Below, piece by piece: positions 25,550 through 35,463 of a DNA stretch of 64,000 nt (position 1 is its first letter; the number at the start of each line of letters is the position of its first letter). The notes beneath the pieces are model-generated. The model was not told the origin of the DNA and made no database searches. It saw nothing but the letters and a program-made list of their open reading frames with translations. The stretch is from Streptococcus sanguinis (GTDB lineage Bacteria; Bacillota; Bacilli; Lactobacillales; Streptococcaceae), in contig NZ_RJMV01000003.1 in NCBI RefSeq assembly GCF_003943735.1, forward strand, positions 104,171 to 168,170. The letters are read 5' to 3'. Both the position numbers and the translations under genes were made by a program.

Positions 25550-26290
25550 TTATACATTCAGCACCTTGTCCAAGAAGTCTTTAAGACGTGGATGTTGTGG
25601 ATTGTCAAAGATTTGGTCAGGCTTGCCGTCTTCTAGGAATTCACCATCAGCGGTAAAGATAACGCGGTTGGCTACCTGACGGGCAAAGCCCATTTCATGA
25701 GTCACAATCAGCATGGTCATACCTTGCTGTGCCAGATCCTTCATAACGTTGAGAACATCGCCGACCATTTCAGGGTCAAGGGCAGAAGTAGGCTCGTCAA
25801 AGAGCATGATGTCTGGATTCATAGCCAGACCGCGAGCAATAGCTACCCGTTGCTTTTGCCCGCCAGACAGACTGTCTGGACTAGCATCAGCTTTATCAGC
25901 CAAGCCGACCTTTTCCAAAAGCTCCATACCCAGCTTGTTTGCTTCGTCTTGGGTCAAGCGCTTGTGCTCAACAGGAGCAAAGGTAATATTTTCCAGAACG
26001 GTCATGTGCGGGAAGAGGTTGAAGTGCTGGAAGACCATACCGATATTTTCACGGACCAGATCCACGTCAGTCTTTTTGTCCGTCAAATCAAAGCCATCAA
26101 CCGTGATGGTTCCGCTGGTCACTTCCTCTAGAAGGTTGAGACTGCGTAGGAAGGTTGACTTACCAGATCCAGAAGGACCGATGATGCAGACCACATCGCC
26201 CTCGTAGAATTTAGCAGTAATCCCCTTTAGGACTTCGTTTTCCCCGTAATATTTATGAAGATCATTCACATCGATTTTTAATTTTGCCAT
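25550..26290 (-). CDS. glnQ: Glutamine ABC transporter ATPase
   Basis: A 246-residue ATPase of the polar amino-acid uptake family. Walker A is GPSGSGKST (about 38-46), the signature is [14 protein letters not shown], Walker B is [16 protein letters not shown], and the switch is THEMGFAR. It works on the cytoplasmic side of GlnP. Its ATG overlaps the glnP stop by one base, so the two are one operon and translationally coupled. The length equals that of lactococcal GlnQ. A GlnR-type operator upstream of glnP supports glutamine/glutamate as substrate. Confidence 0.92.
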   Translation of the reverse strand: MAKLKIDVNDLHKYYGENEVLKGITAKFYEGDVVCIIGPSGSGKSTFLRSLNLLEEVTSGTITVDGFDLTDKKTDVDLVRENIGMVFQHFNLFPHMTVLENITFAPVEHKRLTQDEANKLGMELLEKVGLADKADASPDSLSGGQKQRVAIARGLAMNPDIMLFDEPTSALDPEMVGDVLNVMKDLAQQGMTMLIVTHEMGFARQVANRVIFTADGEFLEDGKPDQIFDNPQHPRLKDFLDKVLNV

Positions 26291-28458
26291 TACTTAATCC
26301 TCTTTTCTAAGCGTTTTGCCAAGCGGGTCAAGAGTGTGATAATGATGAGATAGAGCACAGCTAGGATAGCATACATCCGGAAACTCTGATAGTTGCGGGC
26401 GATGATGTCCTTACCCGTTTTGAAGAGCTCGGCCAGTCCAATAGCTGAGACAATTGTTGTATCCTTGAGTGCGATGACAAACTGATTGACAAAGTTTGGC
26501 AACATAATCTTGGTTGCCTGTGGCAGGATAATCTTGCGCATGGTCTTGGAGTAGGAAATCCCCAAGCTGCGGCTAGCTTCCATCTGTCCAACTGGAACGG
26601 CCTGGATACCTCCACGGACAATTTCTGCGATATAGGCGCCAGCATTGAGAGAGAGGGCGATGGTTCCTGCAACGAAAGCATTGATTGGGCTTTGTTGACC
26701 AGTCATGGATTCGATTAGGTTAGGAATACCCCAGAAGATAAAGGCTGCCACAATCATCAATGGAATACCACGAATGACATCAACAAAGATTTCTGCAATC
26801 CAGCGCAGCGGTTTATAAGGGCTGACGCTGAACATACCAAAGATAATCCCAATAACCATAGCAATTGCAAATGAAATCAGTGCCAAAGCAATCGTCACTC
26901 CCAGACCTTTAAGCAGTTCTTGGTAGTTGTTTTGCAGCAAGCCCCAAATAGTGGACTCATCTACTGTGGATTCCTTTTCCTCGCTAGCCAGATACTTGTC
27001 TAAAATCTCTTGGTACTTGCCACTTTCTTTCAGGTTGGCCAGTCCATTGTTAAACATCTCAATCAGCTCAGGATTGCTGCCTTTTTTGACTGCGAAAGCG
27101 ACTTTGCCGCTTGGTGTACCTTCAATAGGTGTTTTAAGCTTCTTGCCTTGTTTGATAGCGTATTTGACAACGGGCTCATCATCCATCACAGCTGCGACAG
27201 AGCCAGTATTGAGACTGTCATACATGGAAGCTGCATCTGAGAATGTTTTAATAGAGTAGCCGTACTTGCTCTTGTTTTCCTCAAGGAAAGTCTGAGAAGC
27301 GGTACCGGTTTTGACACCGACGGTCTTGCCCTTGAGTTCCTCGTAGGACTTGATATTGCTGCTGTCCTTGACTGCCAAGATAGAGTTGGCTGTATAGTAA
27401 GGGTCAGAATAGTCAAAAGTTTTCTTACGGGCATCAGTGACAGACATGCCCGCGATAATTCCATCAGCCTGACCTGTCTGAACGCTATTAATAGCTGCAT
27501 CAAAGCCAGGGTTGGTTACTTCCACAGTAAAGCCTTGGTCTTTTGCAATAGCCTTAATCAGCTCCATGTCAATACCAGTATATTGGTTGCTGTCATCTTG
27601 GAAGACAAAAGGAGCAAAAGATGAGTCGCTGGCAATGATGTATTTGTCTTTTGTTGGAGTAGCTTTTTGACCGGCAGGAGTAGAAGTCTCTGGAACAGCT
27701 GAGTCAGAGCTGCCTTTAGAAGCCGTCCATTTATTAATGATTTCATCCAGACTGCCGTCTTCCTTCATCTGGGCCAAAGCTTCGTTAAACTCAGTAACTA
27801 GGTGCTCGTGCTTGCTGCCTTTTTTGACACCGAAAGCAAAGCTACCAACAGCCTCACCCTTCATAGAAATTTTCAGGTTTTGTCCTTGATTGATGGCGTA
27901 CTCAATGACAGGCTGATCGTCCATCACTGCATCTACATCACCAGCAGAGAGGCTGTTATACATCAAGTCGCCCGTGTCAAAGGTTTTGAGAGTGTAGCCG
28001 TACTTATCCTTGTTCTTATCAAGGAAGCGTTGGGCAGCTGTACCGGTTTTGACACCGACTTTCTTCCCTTTCAGCTGTTCATATTTGCTGATGGTGTTTG
28101 CCTTGGTCGTCGCGATAACGACCTTGGTGTCGTAGTAGGTATCAGACATGGTAAAGACTTTTTCACGCTCGCTTGTCTTGGTCATACCAGCCATGATAGC
28201 GTCCGCTTGGCCAGCTTGGACGGCATTGACAGCTGCATCGAAGCCCGGGAAGCTCATGTCAATGTCCCAGCCTTTGATTTCTGCGACCTTGTTGATGATA
28301 TCAACGTCAATCCCCTTGTAAGTCTGATCAGAATCTTTAAATTCAAATGGTGCGTAAGCAGTATCGGATACGATTTTGACCGTATCTGCCTGGGCTGTCG
28401 CCCCTAACGCAAAAAATGGAAATAATGTTAGCAAGACTGCTAAGAATTTTTTCTTCAT
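26290..28458 (-). CDS. glnP: Glutamine transporter with two fused binding domains
   Basis: A 722-residue fusion with two tandem type-II substrate-binding domains (about 26-255 and 270-500) and a permease domain (about 505-722). The signal sequence (1-24, ending AQA) serves as a membrane anchor. Each binding domain carries the DTAYAPFEF / DSSFAPFVF opening and the GxKTGTA...FL and YD/YNSL...AVMDD...Y blocks of this family. The permease has the EAA-like loop [22 protein letters not shown]. This is the lactococcal/streptococcal GlnPQ architecture for glutamine, glutamate and asparagine uptake. The start is ATG 28458 after AAGGAGGAAGAAA; a frame extension to 28503 lacks a binding site. Confidence 0.93.
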   Translation of the reverse strand: MKKKFLAVLLTLFPFFALGATAQADTVKIVSDTAYAPFEFKDSDQTYKGIDVDIINKVAEIKGWDIDMSFPGFDAAVNAVQAGQADAIMAGMTKTSEREKVFTMSDTYYDTKVVIATTKANTISKYEQLKGKKVGVKTGTAAQRFLDKNKDKYGYTLKTFDTGDLMYNSLSAGDVDAVMDDQPVIEYAINQGQNLKISMKGEAVGSFAFGVKKGSKHEHLVTEFNEALAQMKEDGSLDEIINKWTASKGSSDSAVPETSTPAGQKATPTKDKYIIASDSSFAPFVFQDDSNQYTGIDMELIKAIAKDQGFTVEVTNPGFDAAINSVQTGQADGIIAGMSVTDARKKTFDYSDPYYTANSILAVKDSSNIKSYEELKGKTVGVKTGTASQTFLEENKSKYGYSIKTFSDAASMYDSLNTGSVAAVMDDEPVVKYAIKQGKKLKTPIEGTPSGKVAFAVKKGSNPELIEMFNNGLANLKESGKYQEILDKYLASEEKESTVDESTIWGLLQNNYQELLKGLGVTIALALISFAIAMVIGIIFGMFSVSPYKPLRWIAEIFVDVIRGIPLMIVAAFIFWGIPNLIESMTGQQSPINAFVAGTIALSLNAGAYIAEIVRGGIQAVPVGQMEASRSLGISYSKTMRKIILPQATKIMLPNFVNQFVIALKDTTIVSAIGLAELFKTGKDIIARNYQSFRMYAILAVLYLIIITLLTRLAKRLEKRIK

Positions 28459-28485
28459 TTTCTTCCTCCTTTTTAGCATTCTAGC

Positions 28486-28514
28486 ATTATAGCAAAAAAA
28501 CACTGATTAGGCAA
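28486..28514 (-). promoter_or_regulatory. glnPQ promoter
   Basis: On the minus strand: TTGCCT (28509-28514), 17-base spacer, TATAAT with extended TGC (28486-28491), giving a leader of roughly 20 bases. Confidence 0.75.
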
Positions 28515-28530
28515 ATTTCTCCTATTTTTA

Positions 28531-28547
28531 TGTTAGGTTTTCTAACA
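28531..28547. promoter_or_regulatory. GlnR box
   Basis: TGTTA-N7-TAACA, an exact match to the GlnR consensus TGTNA-N7-TNACA of Firmicutes, within a larger 8-bp inverted repeat (28529-28549). It lies 16 bases upstream of the glnP -35 box. GlnR repression of glnPQ is established in pneumococcus; use here is inference from the match and position. Confidence 0.75.
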
Positions 28548-28589
28548 TATGAACTCTGTGTTTTTTGTAAGAAGAACCGTAACTTTTCT

Positions 28590-28617
28590 TTGTTCTTAAT
28601 GCAAAGTCTGCTATACT
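28590..28617 (+). promoter_or_regulatory. Promoter of the first CPBP gene of the pair
   Basis: TTGTTC (28590-28595), 16-base spacer, TATACT (28612-28617), 36 bases before the coding start and divergent from glnPQ. Confidence 0.5.
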
Positions 28618-28653
28618 GGAAATGAATAAAAGCAAGGATAGAATGAGGTTCTT

Positions 28654-29589
28654 ATGAAAAAATCACGTATCTTGGAGGGGGTCAATCAAGCTCGCTTTGT
28701 TCCTCCTTATATTTTGTCTCTTTTGCTGGCAGTTATTTTCGTGCAAGGAGGACAGCAGTTAGCTTATTGGGCTTTGGAGCCAATTTCGGCTATCCTTAGT
28801 CTTATGTTAGGTTTCTTAGGTCAAGGTGGATTCTTTGAAATCTTCTTCAATTTTGCGCTGCCTTTTCTTTTGTTTGGCTTTGTTTTTATGATACTGGCTC
28901 TCTTTCTTTGGGTGCGCTGGGCTGAAGGACGGCCGCTCGCGACTCTAGGCTTTGTCAAAAAAGGAAGCTTGGTGGAGCTAGTCAAAGGATTTGCAGTAGG
29001 TTTTCTTCTCTTTAGTTTAGTCGCTCTGCTTATGCTGTTGAGCGGAGCTGGCTCTTTCGAATGGGGACAGCTGACACTGGAACCTTTTCTCTATATCTTG
29101 ATTTTGCTTCCGCTTTGGATGATTCAGGGTGGAGCAGAAGAGCTAGTGACACGGGCTTGGCTGCTGCCAGTTGCTGTCAAAAAGACCAACCTACCCATCG
29201 GTTTGCTGACTTCAAGCCTGCTCTTTGCCCTCTTGCACCTAGGCAATCCAGATATTGGCATTCTTCCCATTCTTAACATTGCCTTATTTGGCCTCTTTGC
29301 AAGTCTCTATTTGCTCCGGACGGACAATGTCTGGGGGATTATAGGACTTCATGCTGCTTGGAACTTTACTCAAGGAAATATCTATGGTTTCAGCGTTAGT
29401 GGTACTGGAGTTGACGCTGCAGTATTGAACTTTATACCTAAGACGGATTCGAGCTGGCTAACTGGTGGAGCTTTCGGTGCCGAAGCCTCTATCTTTAGCT
29501 CGCTCATTCTCTTGCTGGCCGTTTTTTACTTGCTTATCAAGATGAAAAAAGACGGTAGTTTGACAGAATTAGTGGGAAAGACAGAATAA
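28654..29589 (+). CDS. CPBP family intramembrane protease
   Basis: A 311-residue protein with about seven membrane helices. The CPBP motifs are GGAEELVTRAWLLP (EExxxR, about 168-181), LLHLGNP and HAAWNFTQGNIYG with the catalytic-site histidine. The soluble N-terminus LEGVNQARFVPPYIL closely matches the next gene (LDAIKQSRYIPPIWL), so the two are tandem paralogs separated by 76 bases that contain a new promoter. Role unknown; family members process peptides or give immunity to bacteriocins. Confidence 0.85.
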   Translation: MKKSRILEGVNQARFVPPYILSLLLAVIFVQGGQQLAYWALEPISAILSLMLGFLGQGGFFEIFFNFALPFLLFGFVFMILALFLWVRWAEGRPLATLGFVKKGSLVELVKGFAVGFLLFSLVALLMLLSGAGSFEWGQLTLEPFLYILILLPLWMIQGGAEELVTRAWLLPVAVKKTNLPIGLLTSSLLFALLHLGNPDIGILPILNIALFGLFASLYLLRTDNVWGIIGLHAAWNFTQGNIYGFSVSGTGVDAAVLNFIPKTDSSWLTGGAFGAEASIFSSLILLLAVFYLLIKMKKDGSLTELVGKTE

Positions 29590-29608
29590 CTGTGCGAACA
29601 GCTTTCTT

Positions 29609-29637
29609 TTGCTCGCCCTAAAATAATATGCTATAAT
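29609..29637 (+). promoter_or_regulatory. Promoter of the second CPBP gene
   Basis: TTGCTC (29609-29614), 17-base spacer, TATAAT with extended TATGC (29632-29637). Confidence 0.65.
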
Positions 29638-29665
29638 AAATTCAAACAAGGAAAGGAATGTGTAT

Positions 29666-30613
29666 ATGTTTAAATCTCGTATGTTGGATGCTATCAAGCA
29701 ATCGCGTTATATTCCGCCGATTTGGTTGGCTATCTTGATTGCTATTGGTTTTGTTTATGTAGGTCGTTTTGCTGGAATGTTCGGAATGTTTCCGATTGGG
29801 CTTGTTATTGGTATTTTATTCCGTGCGACAAACCCCGCTGGAGGCCAAGCAGCACTTATGGAATTTTTCCGTCACTATAGTCTATTTTTTGAACTATTTA
29901 CTTTCTTTTTTATCGCCCTAACAGTCTTTCTCTGGGTTCGGTATCGTGAGAAGCGTCCTTTTTCTAGTTTGGGATTCTATAAACAAGACTGGTTCAAAAA
30001 TCTCCTCAAAGGCTTCCTTATTGGAGCCGTTCAGTTTTCACTGGTTGTTGTCTTGCTCTTGGCAACGGGGACAGGCAGTCTGAAATTTGGTCAGGTTAGC
30101 TTGCAGTCTTTAATTTTTGTCCTAGCTATCATTCCTTTCTGGATTCTTCAAGGTGGGACAGAAGAGCTAGTGACGCGTGGTTGGCTCTTTCCAGCAGTTA
30201 GCGCTAAGTCAAATATCTTCATTGGTATCTTGATTTCCAGTGCTCTATTCGGGGCATTGCACCTCTTTAACCCTGGTGTGACCGTTCTTTCTATTGTAAA
30301 TATCATACTAGACGGTATCTTTGCTTGTTTCCTTATGCTCAAGTATGACAATATGTGGGTACTGGCTGGTATGCACGGCGCTTGGAATTTTGTGCAAGGA
30401 AATATCTATGGCATTCAGGTCAGTGGTCAAGGAGCATCTGCCTCAATCTTGAACTATAGCTCGCAATCTTCTGTGGATTTTCTGTCTGGTGGAGCGTTTG
30501 GAGCTGAAGGATCTATTTTTGCCAGTATCGTTCTGATTGGCTGCATTGCCTATCTCTACTGGTCACTTAAAAAAGAAAATCGCCTGCCTCAGGCGCTGAT
30601 CTTTAAGAAATAA
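29666..30613 (+). CDS. CPBP family intramembrane protease, tandem paralog
   Basis: A 315-residue paralog of the preceding protein, with GGTEELVTRGWLFP (EExxxR), ALHLFNPG and HGAWNFVQGNIYG. I choose ATG 29666, 8 bases after AAGGA, over the GTG at 29660, which is too close to the binding site. Both end with a conserved ...FLSGGAFGAEGSIFAS / WLTGGAFGAEASIFSS region before the last helix. It has its own promoter and terminator, so the two copies may be regulated separately. Confidence 0.85.
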   Translation: MFKSRMLDAIKQSRYIPPIWLAILIAIGFVYVGRFAGMFGMFPIGLVIGILFRATNPAGGQAALMEFFRHYSLFFELFTFFFIALTVFLWVRYREKRPFSSLGFYKQDWFKNLLKGFLIGAVQFSLVVVLLLATGTGSLKFGQVSLQSLIFVLAIIPFWILQGGTEELVTRGWLFPAVSAKSNIFIGILISSALFGALHLFNPGVTVLSIVNIILDGIFACFLMLKYDNMWVLAGMHGAWNFVQGNIYGIQVSGQGASASILNYSSQSSVDFLSGGAFGAEGSIFASIVLIGCIAYLYWSLKKENRLPQALIFKK

Positions 30614-30619
30614 CCATTT

Positions 30620-30644
30620 CGCCCAGTTGAACTGGGCGTTTTTT
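30620..30644 (+). terminator. Intrinsic terminator
   Basis: Perfect stem CGCCCAGT (30620-30627) with ACTGGGCG (30631-30638), 3-base loop and a run of six T. Confidence 0.85.
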
Positions 30645-30735
30645 ATGTCTTTTAACGAGATGCGTGACAAGGGACAGAAGATGGTAGAAGTATGAGACTC
30701 TTAATTATACCCAAATCCAGAGAAAATAGGGTAAA

Positions 30736-30746
30736 TATGGTAAAAT
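30736..30746 (+). promoter_or_regulatory. Extended -10 promoter of uvrB
   Basis: TATGGTAAAAT, 28 bases upstream of the uvrB start. No SOS-type operator is apparent near it. Confidence 0.55.
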
Positions 30747-30774
30747 GATAGAAGCACAATTTGAGGAATAAAAG

Positions 30775-32763
30775 ATGATTAACAGAATAACAGATAATAA
30801 ATTTGAATTGGTTTCCAAATACGAGCCTTCAGGAGATCAGCCCCAGGCTATCGAGCAGCTAGTGGATAATATCGAAGGGGGCGAGAAGGCCCAGATTCTC
30901 ATGGGAGCGACTGGTACTGGTAAGACCTATACCATGAGTCAGGTTATCGCTCAGGTCAACAAGCCGACACTGGTTATTGCCCATAATAAAACGCTGGCCG
31001 GCCAGCTTTATGGTGAGTTCAAGGAATTTTTCCCCAATAACGCGGTGGAATACTTCGTTTCCTACTATGATTACTACCAACCTGAGGCCTATGTCCCCTC
31101 TAGCGATACCTATATCGAAAAGGATAGCTCGGTCAATGACGAAATTGACAAGCTCCGTCACTCAGCGACATCTGCTCTCTTGGAGCGCAATGACGTGATT
31201 GTCGTGGCTTCGGTCTCTTGTATCTATGGTCTGGGTTCGCCTAAGGAATACTCTGATAGTGTAGTTAGCCTGCGTCCTGGCCTAGAGATTTCCCGTGACA
31301 AGCTGCTTAATGATTTGGTTGATATCCAGTTTGAGCGCAATGACATTGACTTTCAGCGGGGGAAATTTCGGGTTCGTGGTGATGTGGTGGAGATTTTTCC
31401 TGCTTCTCGGGATGAGCATGCCTTTCGGGTGGAGTTTTTCGGAGATGAGATTGACCGAATTCGTGAGGTTGAAGCCTTGACAGGCCGAGTTTTGGGTGAG
31501 GTGGACCATTTGGCCATCTTCCCAGCTACTCACTTCGTAACCAATGAAGACCACATGGAAGTGGCGATTGCCAAAATTCAGGCTGAGCTGGAGGAACAAC
31601 TTGCTATCTTTGAGAAGGAAGGCAAGCTTCTGGAAGCCCAGCGCTTGAAGCAGCGCACAGAGTATGATATCGAAATGCTGCGTGAAATGGGCTATACAAA
31701 CGGTGTTGAGAACTATTCTCGCCATATGGATGGTCGAAGTGAAGGAGAGCCGCCTTATACCCTTCTGGACTTTTTCCCTGACGATTTCTTGATTATGATT
31801 GACGAGAGTCACATGACCATGGGACAGATTCGGGGTATGTACAATGGCGACCGCTCTCGTAAGGAGATGCTGGTTAATTATGGTTTCCGCTTGCCATCTG
31901 CCTTGGACAACCGTCCGCTGCGCCGAGAAGAATTTGAAAGCCATGTTCACCAGATTGTCTATGTATCGGCTACGCCGGGAGACTATGAAAATGAACAGAC
32001 GGATACCGTTATTGAGCAGATTATCCGGCCGACAGGGCTTCTGGATCCAGAGGTGGAAGTCCGCCCAACCATGGGGCAAATTGATGATCTTTTGGGCGAA
32101 ATCAATGCTCGTGTTGAAAAGAATGAACGTACCTTTATCACAACCCTGACCAAGAAAATGGCTGAAGACTTGACCGACTACTTCAAGGAAATGGGTGTCA
32201 AGGTCAAGTACATGCACTCGGATATCAAGACCTTGGAGCGGACTGAGATTATCAGAGACCTGCGCTTGGGTGTCTTTGACGTTCTGGTTGGGATTAACCT
32301 GCTGCGCGAGGGAATCGACGTTCCCGAGGTTAGTCTGGTTGCAATCCTTGATGCGGACAAGGAAGGCTTCCTTCGCAATGAACGCGGTCTTATCCAGACT
32401 ATTGGCCGGGCAGCCCGCAACAGTGAGGGGCATGTGATTATGTATGCGGATACCATGACCCAGTCCATGCAGCGAGCTATCGATGAAACTGCCCGCCGTC
32501 GGGCAATCCAGATGGCTTATAATGAAGAGCACGGCATTGTACCGCAGACTATCAAGAAAGAAATCCGCGACCTAATCAGTGTGACCAAGGCTGCCCTGCC
32601 AGACAAGGACGAAACTGTCGAAATTGAAAGCCTCAACAAGCAAGAGCGCAAGGACATGATTAAGAAGCTGGAAGGTCAGATGCAAGAAGCTGCCGGACTT
32701 CTCGACTTCGAACTGGCGGCACAGATTCGCGATATGATTTTGGAAATAAAGGCGATGGATTGA
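30775..32763 (+). CDS. uvrB: UvrABC excinuclease subunit B
   Basis: A 662-residue nucleotide-excision-repair helicase-like protein that takes damage from UvrA and recruits UvrC. Walker A is MGATGTGKT (about 38-46), the damage-probing beta-hairpin is [12 protein letters not shown] (about 92-103), the Walker-B-type motif is MIDESH, helicase motif VI is QTIGRAARN, and the C-terminal UVR domain (about 625-660, [18 protein letters not shown]) contacts UvrC. Length is standard. Preceded by GAGGAATAAAAG. An acetyltransferase gene starts 9 bases later and may be co-transcribed. Confidence 0.96.
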   Translation: MINRITDNKFELVSKYEPSGDQPQAIEQLVDNIEGGEKAQILMGATGTGKTYTMSQVIAQVNKPTLVIAHNKTLAGQLYGEFKEFFPNNAVEYFVSYYDYYQPEAYVPSSDTYIEKDSSVNDEIDKLRHSATSALLERNDVIVVASVSCIYGLGSPKEYSDSVVSLRPGLEISRDKLLNDLVDIQFERNDIDFQRGKFRVRGDVVEIFPASRDEHAFRVEFFGDEIDRIREVEALTGRVLGEVDHLAIFPATHFVTNEDHMEVAIAKIQAELEEQLAIFEKEGKLLEAQRLKQRTEYDIEMLREMGYTNGVENYSRHMDGRSEGEPPYTLLDFFPDDFLIMIDESHMTMGQIRGMYNGDRSRKEMLVNYGFRLPSALDNRPLRREEFESHVHQIVYVSATPGDYENEQTDTVIEQIIRPTGLLDPEVEVRPTMGQIDDLLGEINARVEKNERTFITTLTKKMAEDLTDYFKEMGVKVKYMHSDIKTLERTEIIRDLRLGVFDVLVGINLLREGIDVPEVSLVAILDADKEGFLRNERGLIQTIGRAARNSEGHVIMYADTMTQSMQRAIDETARRRAIQMAYNEEHGIVPQTIKKEIRDLISVTKAALPDKDETVEIESLNKQERKDMIKKLEGQMQEAAGLLDFELAAQIRDMILEIKAMD

Positions 32764-32772
32764 GGGATAAAT

Positions 32773-33336
32773 ATGATCTGTTTAAGAAAACTAGTGGAAG
32801 AAGATTTAATGCCTTTGTGGGAGATTGCTTATTCGCATCCCAATCCAATTTGGAAACAGTATGACGCTCCTTATTTTGATGATTATCAGTATTTTCCTAA
32901 TTTTCAAGAATTTAAACTACAAAAATCAGAATCCACTCTAAACAATTCAAATCGCCTTGGTATTTTTGTTGAAGATAAACTAGTTGGGACTGTCTCGCGC
33001 TACTGGGTATGTAAACAAACAAGATGGATGGAATTGGGAATTTGTATTTATGATAACAAATTCTGGAACTCTGGGATTGGAAAAGCAACTATGCTACAGT
33101 GGATAGATAGGACCTTCCAGGATTATTTAGAACTAGAGCATTTGGGTTTGACGACATGGTCAGGAAATTTTGGAATGATGAAATTGGCTGAAAAATTAAG
33201 AATGAAAAAAGAAGCTCATATTCCAAAAGTTCGTTATTATCAAGGTGTTTATTTTGACAGTATTAAATACGGCATTTTGAGAGAAGAATGGGAGAAAACA
33301 AATGGTCATCACAATCAAAGCAATGGAAACAGCTGA
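32773..33336 (+). CDS. GNAT acetyltransferase (RimJ/RimL-like)
   Basis: A 187-residue N-acetyltransferase. LEEDLMPLWEIA-type opening, the central strand MELGICIYDNKFWNSGIGKATMLQWI (acetyl-CoA loop variant GIGKA, about 102-115) and LTTWSGNFGMMKLAEKLRM, with the asparagine typical of the RimL subgroup. The acetyl group goes to an amine of a protein or small molecule that cannot be specified. The 3' end overlaps the next acetyltransferase gene by 35 bases, so the two are probably coupled. Confidence 0.8.
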   Translation: MICLRKLVEEDLMPLWEIAYSHPNPIWKQYDAPYFDDYQYFPNFQEFKLQKSESTLNNSNRLGIFVEDKLVGTVSRYWVCKQTRWMELGICIYDNKFWNSGIGKATMLQWIDRTFQDYLELEHLGLTTWSGNFGMMKLAEKLRMKKEAHIPKVRYYQGVYFDSIKYGILREEWEKTNGHHNQSNGNS

Positions 33337-33799
33337 GGAGATAGAAGGGAAATCCCGAGTTCATTGGCAGACATGGCGTGAAGCTTATGATGAGATTTTG
33401 TCTGCAGAATTTCAAGAGCAGATGACTTTGGATAAGTGCCGATTTTATAGTCAAAAGTATCCTGAAAATACCTTGATTGCCTTGGATGATGCTAAAGTGG
33501 TTGGCTTTGTTAGCTACGGTGATTTTCGAGATTCAGCTACGATAGCGGGTGAAATTTTCGCCTTGTATGTCTTAAAAGATTATTATGGCAAGGGTGTAGG
33601 ACAGCAGTTGATACAGGCTGCTTTTGCTGCCTTGGATGGTTATCAAGAGATTATATTATGGGTTTTAGAAGATAACAAACGTGCCATCACCTTTTATGAA
33701 AAAATGGGTTTTGTTTTTGACGGTGAGGAAAAGGTCATTGACCTAGGAAAAGCTGTGAAAGAAAAACGGATGATCTACTCGAAAAACTCTAACAGCTAG
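33302..33799 (+). CDS. GNAT acetyltransferase
   Basis: A 165-residue GNAT protein with the canonical motif A: EIFALYVLKDYYGKGVGQQLIQAA (Q/R-x-x-G-x-G/A as YGKGVG, about 90-102) and motif B LWVLEDNKRAITFYEKMGF. Related to ribosomal-protein or small-molecule acetyltransferases; substrate unknown. The start at 33302 follows GGGAGAAAACAA inside the 3' end of the preceding acetyltransferase gene. The two are different GNAT subtypes, not duplicates. Confidence 0.85.
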   Translation: MVITIKAMETAEEIEGKSRVHWQTWREAYDEILSAEFQEQMTLDKCRFYSQKYPENTLIALDDAKVVGFVSYGDFRDSATIAGEIFALYVLKDYYGKGVGQQLIQAAFAALDGYQEIILWVLEDNKRAITFYEKMGFVFDGEEKVIDLGKAVKEKRMIYSKNSNS

Positions 33800-33835
33800 T
33801 TTGGAAATAATAGATATATTTGTAAGGAGCATTAT

Positions 33836-34381
33836 ATGCGTTATGCACTTTTACTCCGCGGCATCAATGTTGGCGGAAAAAACAAGGTCGTCATGGCTGA
33901 TTTGAAGAAAGATTTGGCTGGGTTGGGTTTTGAAAATCCAGTTTCCTACATCAACAGCGGCAATCTTTTCTTTGATAGCGAGGAGCAGGAGGAGAGGATT
34001 CGGGAGAGCTTGACTGCTTATTTCAGTCGGTCTTATGATTTTCCACTGCCTTTTGTCCTTGTCAGCTCTGCCATGCTTGAAAAAGAAACAGCCAATCTTC
34101 CTGCTTGGTGGCAGGATGAAACTGCTTTTCGGCGAGATGTTCTTTTTTACTTGCCGGAGACAGATAGGGAGAGCGTTCAAGAGCTGGCTGGCAGTTGGGC
34201 AAATGACAAGGAACAACTGCATTTCGGGCAGACGGCTTTCTTTTATAGCAATGCTGACCAAGCGGACTATCTCAAGTCCAACTACCATAAGAAACTGCTC
34301 AAGTCCAGTTTCTACAAACAACTGACTATCCGAAACGGCAAGACTTTCCAGAAGATTGTGGAGTTGGTGAATGAGAAGTAA
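33836..34381 (+). CDS. DUF1697 family protein
   Basis: A 181-residue protein opening with YALLLRGINVGGKNKVVMAD, the hallmark of DUF1697, and continuing with the SYINSGNLFFDS block. The fold is alpha/beta and no enzymatic activity is established for the family. Preceded by AAGGAGCATTAT. It stands 36 bases after the acetyltransferase pair, probably in the same transcript. Confidence 0.85.
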   Translation: MRYALLLRGINVGGKNKVVMADLKKDLAGLGFENPVSYINSGNLFFDSEEQEERIRESLTAYFSRSYDFPLPFVLVSSAMLEKETANLPAWWQDETAFRRDVLFYLPETDRESVQELAGSWANDKEQLHFGQTAFFYSNADQADYLKSNYHKKLLKSSFYKQLTIRNGKTFQKIVELVNEK

Positions 34382-34396
34382 AGGAAAGAATGAAAA

Positions 34397-34960
34397 ATGA
34401 AGATGAGTAGACAAATGAAGTACAAGACAAAAGAAAAGTCTTCTTGGACTAAGAGGTTTTCTCTTTGGATGGAAAGGCACCGAAGGATTGGTCAACTCCT
34501 GTATACGAGTGTGTTATTTGGATCTTTGTTTGTATCATTTCTTGCCGTCTCTTTCATTAGTTCTCCATTCCCAAACTTAAACTATCTTTCTCCCTTAAGC
34601 TTCAATCTTTTTCTTCTGCTCTTCTCAACCTATTGCATTGTCTTTCATTCTGGAAGTGATACACTTCAGAAATGGCGTTACTTTTCATGGGTATTTATTG
34701 GTTTTGATGGTCTTCTTTTTCCCTTTCATCTCTTGGTAGGACTGAATTGGCTAGGACGTCGTAAGACAACGAATTTTCCTGCTCTAATTTCTATGGATCC
34801 AGCCTATGTCTGGGTTCCTATTGTAAGTTATCTATTTTTCTTTTTCTTAGGGCTGGGCATTCTGCTTTTGATTATACGGATAGAAAAGAGAAGAAGGAGG
34901 CATAAATGGAACGAGAGAAAAAGAGACAAAAGAAGGTCAAGTTACAGAAGATCAAAATGA
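34397..34960 (+). CDS. Four-helix membrane protein, paralog of next gene
   Basis: A 187-residue protein with a basic N-terminus ending in LWMERHRR, four hydrophobic segments (about 36-57, 63-83, 94-115, 135-157) and a very basic C-terminal tail. It is homologous to the next protein: same LW-ERH motif before helix 1, same F-FHLLVGL / LLHLIVGL in helix 3, and the same DPAYVWVPI / DNRYIWFPI before helix 4. The stop lies 55 bases inside the next gene. AT-rich coding. Family not recognised. Confidence 0.7.
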   Translation: MKMSRQMKYKTKEKSSWTKRFSLWMERHRRIGQLLYTSVLFGSLFVSFLAVSFISSPFPNLNYLSPLSFNLFLLLFSTYCIVFHSGSDTLQKWRYFSWVFIGFDGLLFPFHLLVGLNWLGRRKTTNFPALISMDPAYVWVPIVSYLFFFFLGLGILLLIIRIEKRRRRHKWNERKRDKRRSSYRRSK

Positions 34961-35463
34961 GAAAAATCCATAAAAAGTATTCTTTGATAGCTCATGTCCA
35001 ATTGTGGCTGGAAAGACATTCAAAATTTGCTTCTTTTATGGATGGTGGCATAATATTATTTTCTATTTTTGGTATCATGTATGTGTTGTTCGGGACGTCA
35101 CTTATCCCGAAACTATATCAAGAAATGTCCTATGTCTTCCCAATTATTATCAATTTTGTCTTTTTGGTGAACACACTCTATCAAGGTATTTTTAGAGATG
35201 GTTTTAGCAATAAGACTTCAGTACAAGGATTTTTAGAACCTTTTCTATACATAAATGGACCTATTTTTCTCCTCCACTTAATTGTTGGGCTGAAAGGGAG
35301 GAATGTTAAAAAAATTCCTTCCCTATTATCTTTAGATAATCGCTACATCTGGTTTCCGATTGCTACCTATCTAATCTTTTTCTTCATTCCAGCATTAACG
35401 ATGTTGATTTTGAAATATAATGAAAAAAAGAGGAAAAATCATGACAAAAGAAAATCTGTCTAA
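34906..35463 (+). CDS. Four-helix membrane protein, tandem paralog
   Basis: A 185-residue paralog of the preceding gene. The start at 34906 is supported by a near-perfect ribosome binding site (AAGGAGG, 5 bases before ATG) located inside the upstream gene. An ATG at 34957 that overlaps the upstream stop is possible but has none. The frame therefore overlaps its neighbour by 55 bases, and the following gene by 23, which suggests tight co-translation of three small membrane proteins. Function unknown. Confidence 0.7.
   Translation: MEREKKRQKKVKLQKIKMRKIHKKYSLIAHVQLWLERHSKFASFMDGGIILFSIFGIMYVLFGTSLIPKLYQEMSYVFPIIINFVFLVNTLYQGIFRDGFSNKTSVQGFLEPFLYINGPIFLLHLIVGLKGRNVKKIPSLLSLDNRYIWFPIATYLIFFFIPALTMLILKYNEKKRKNHDKRKSV

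Noticed and set aside
27802..28407. A 201-codon plus-strand frame opposite glnP
   Set aside because: Antisense to the first binding domain of glnP; no start context and no family resemblance.
31282..32532. A 416-codon open frame on the minus strand
   Set aside because: It lies wholly antisense to uvrB, which has all its motifs. The translation has no recognisable domain, and there is no ribosome binding site or promoter. It is a shadow of the codon bias of uvrB.
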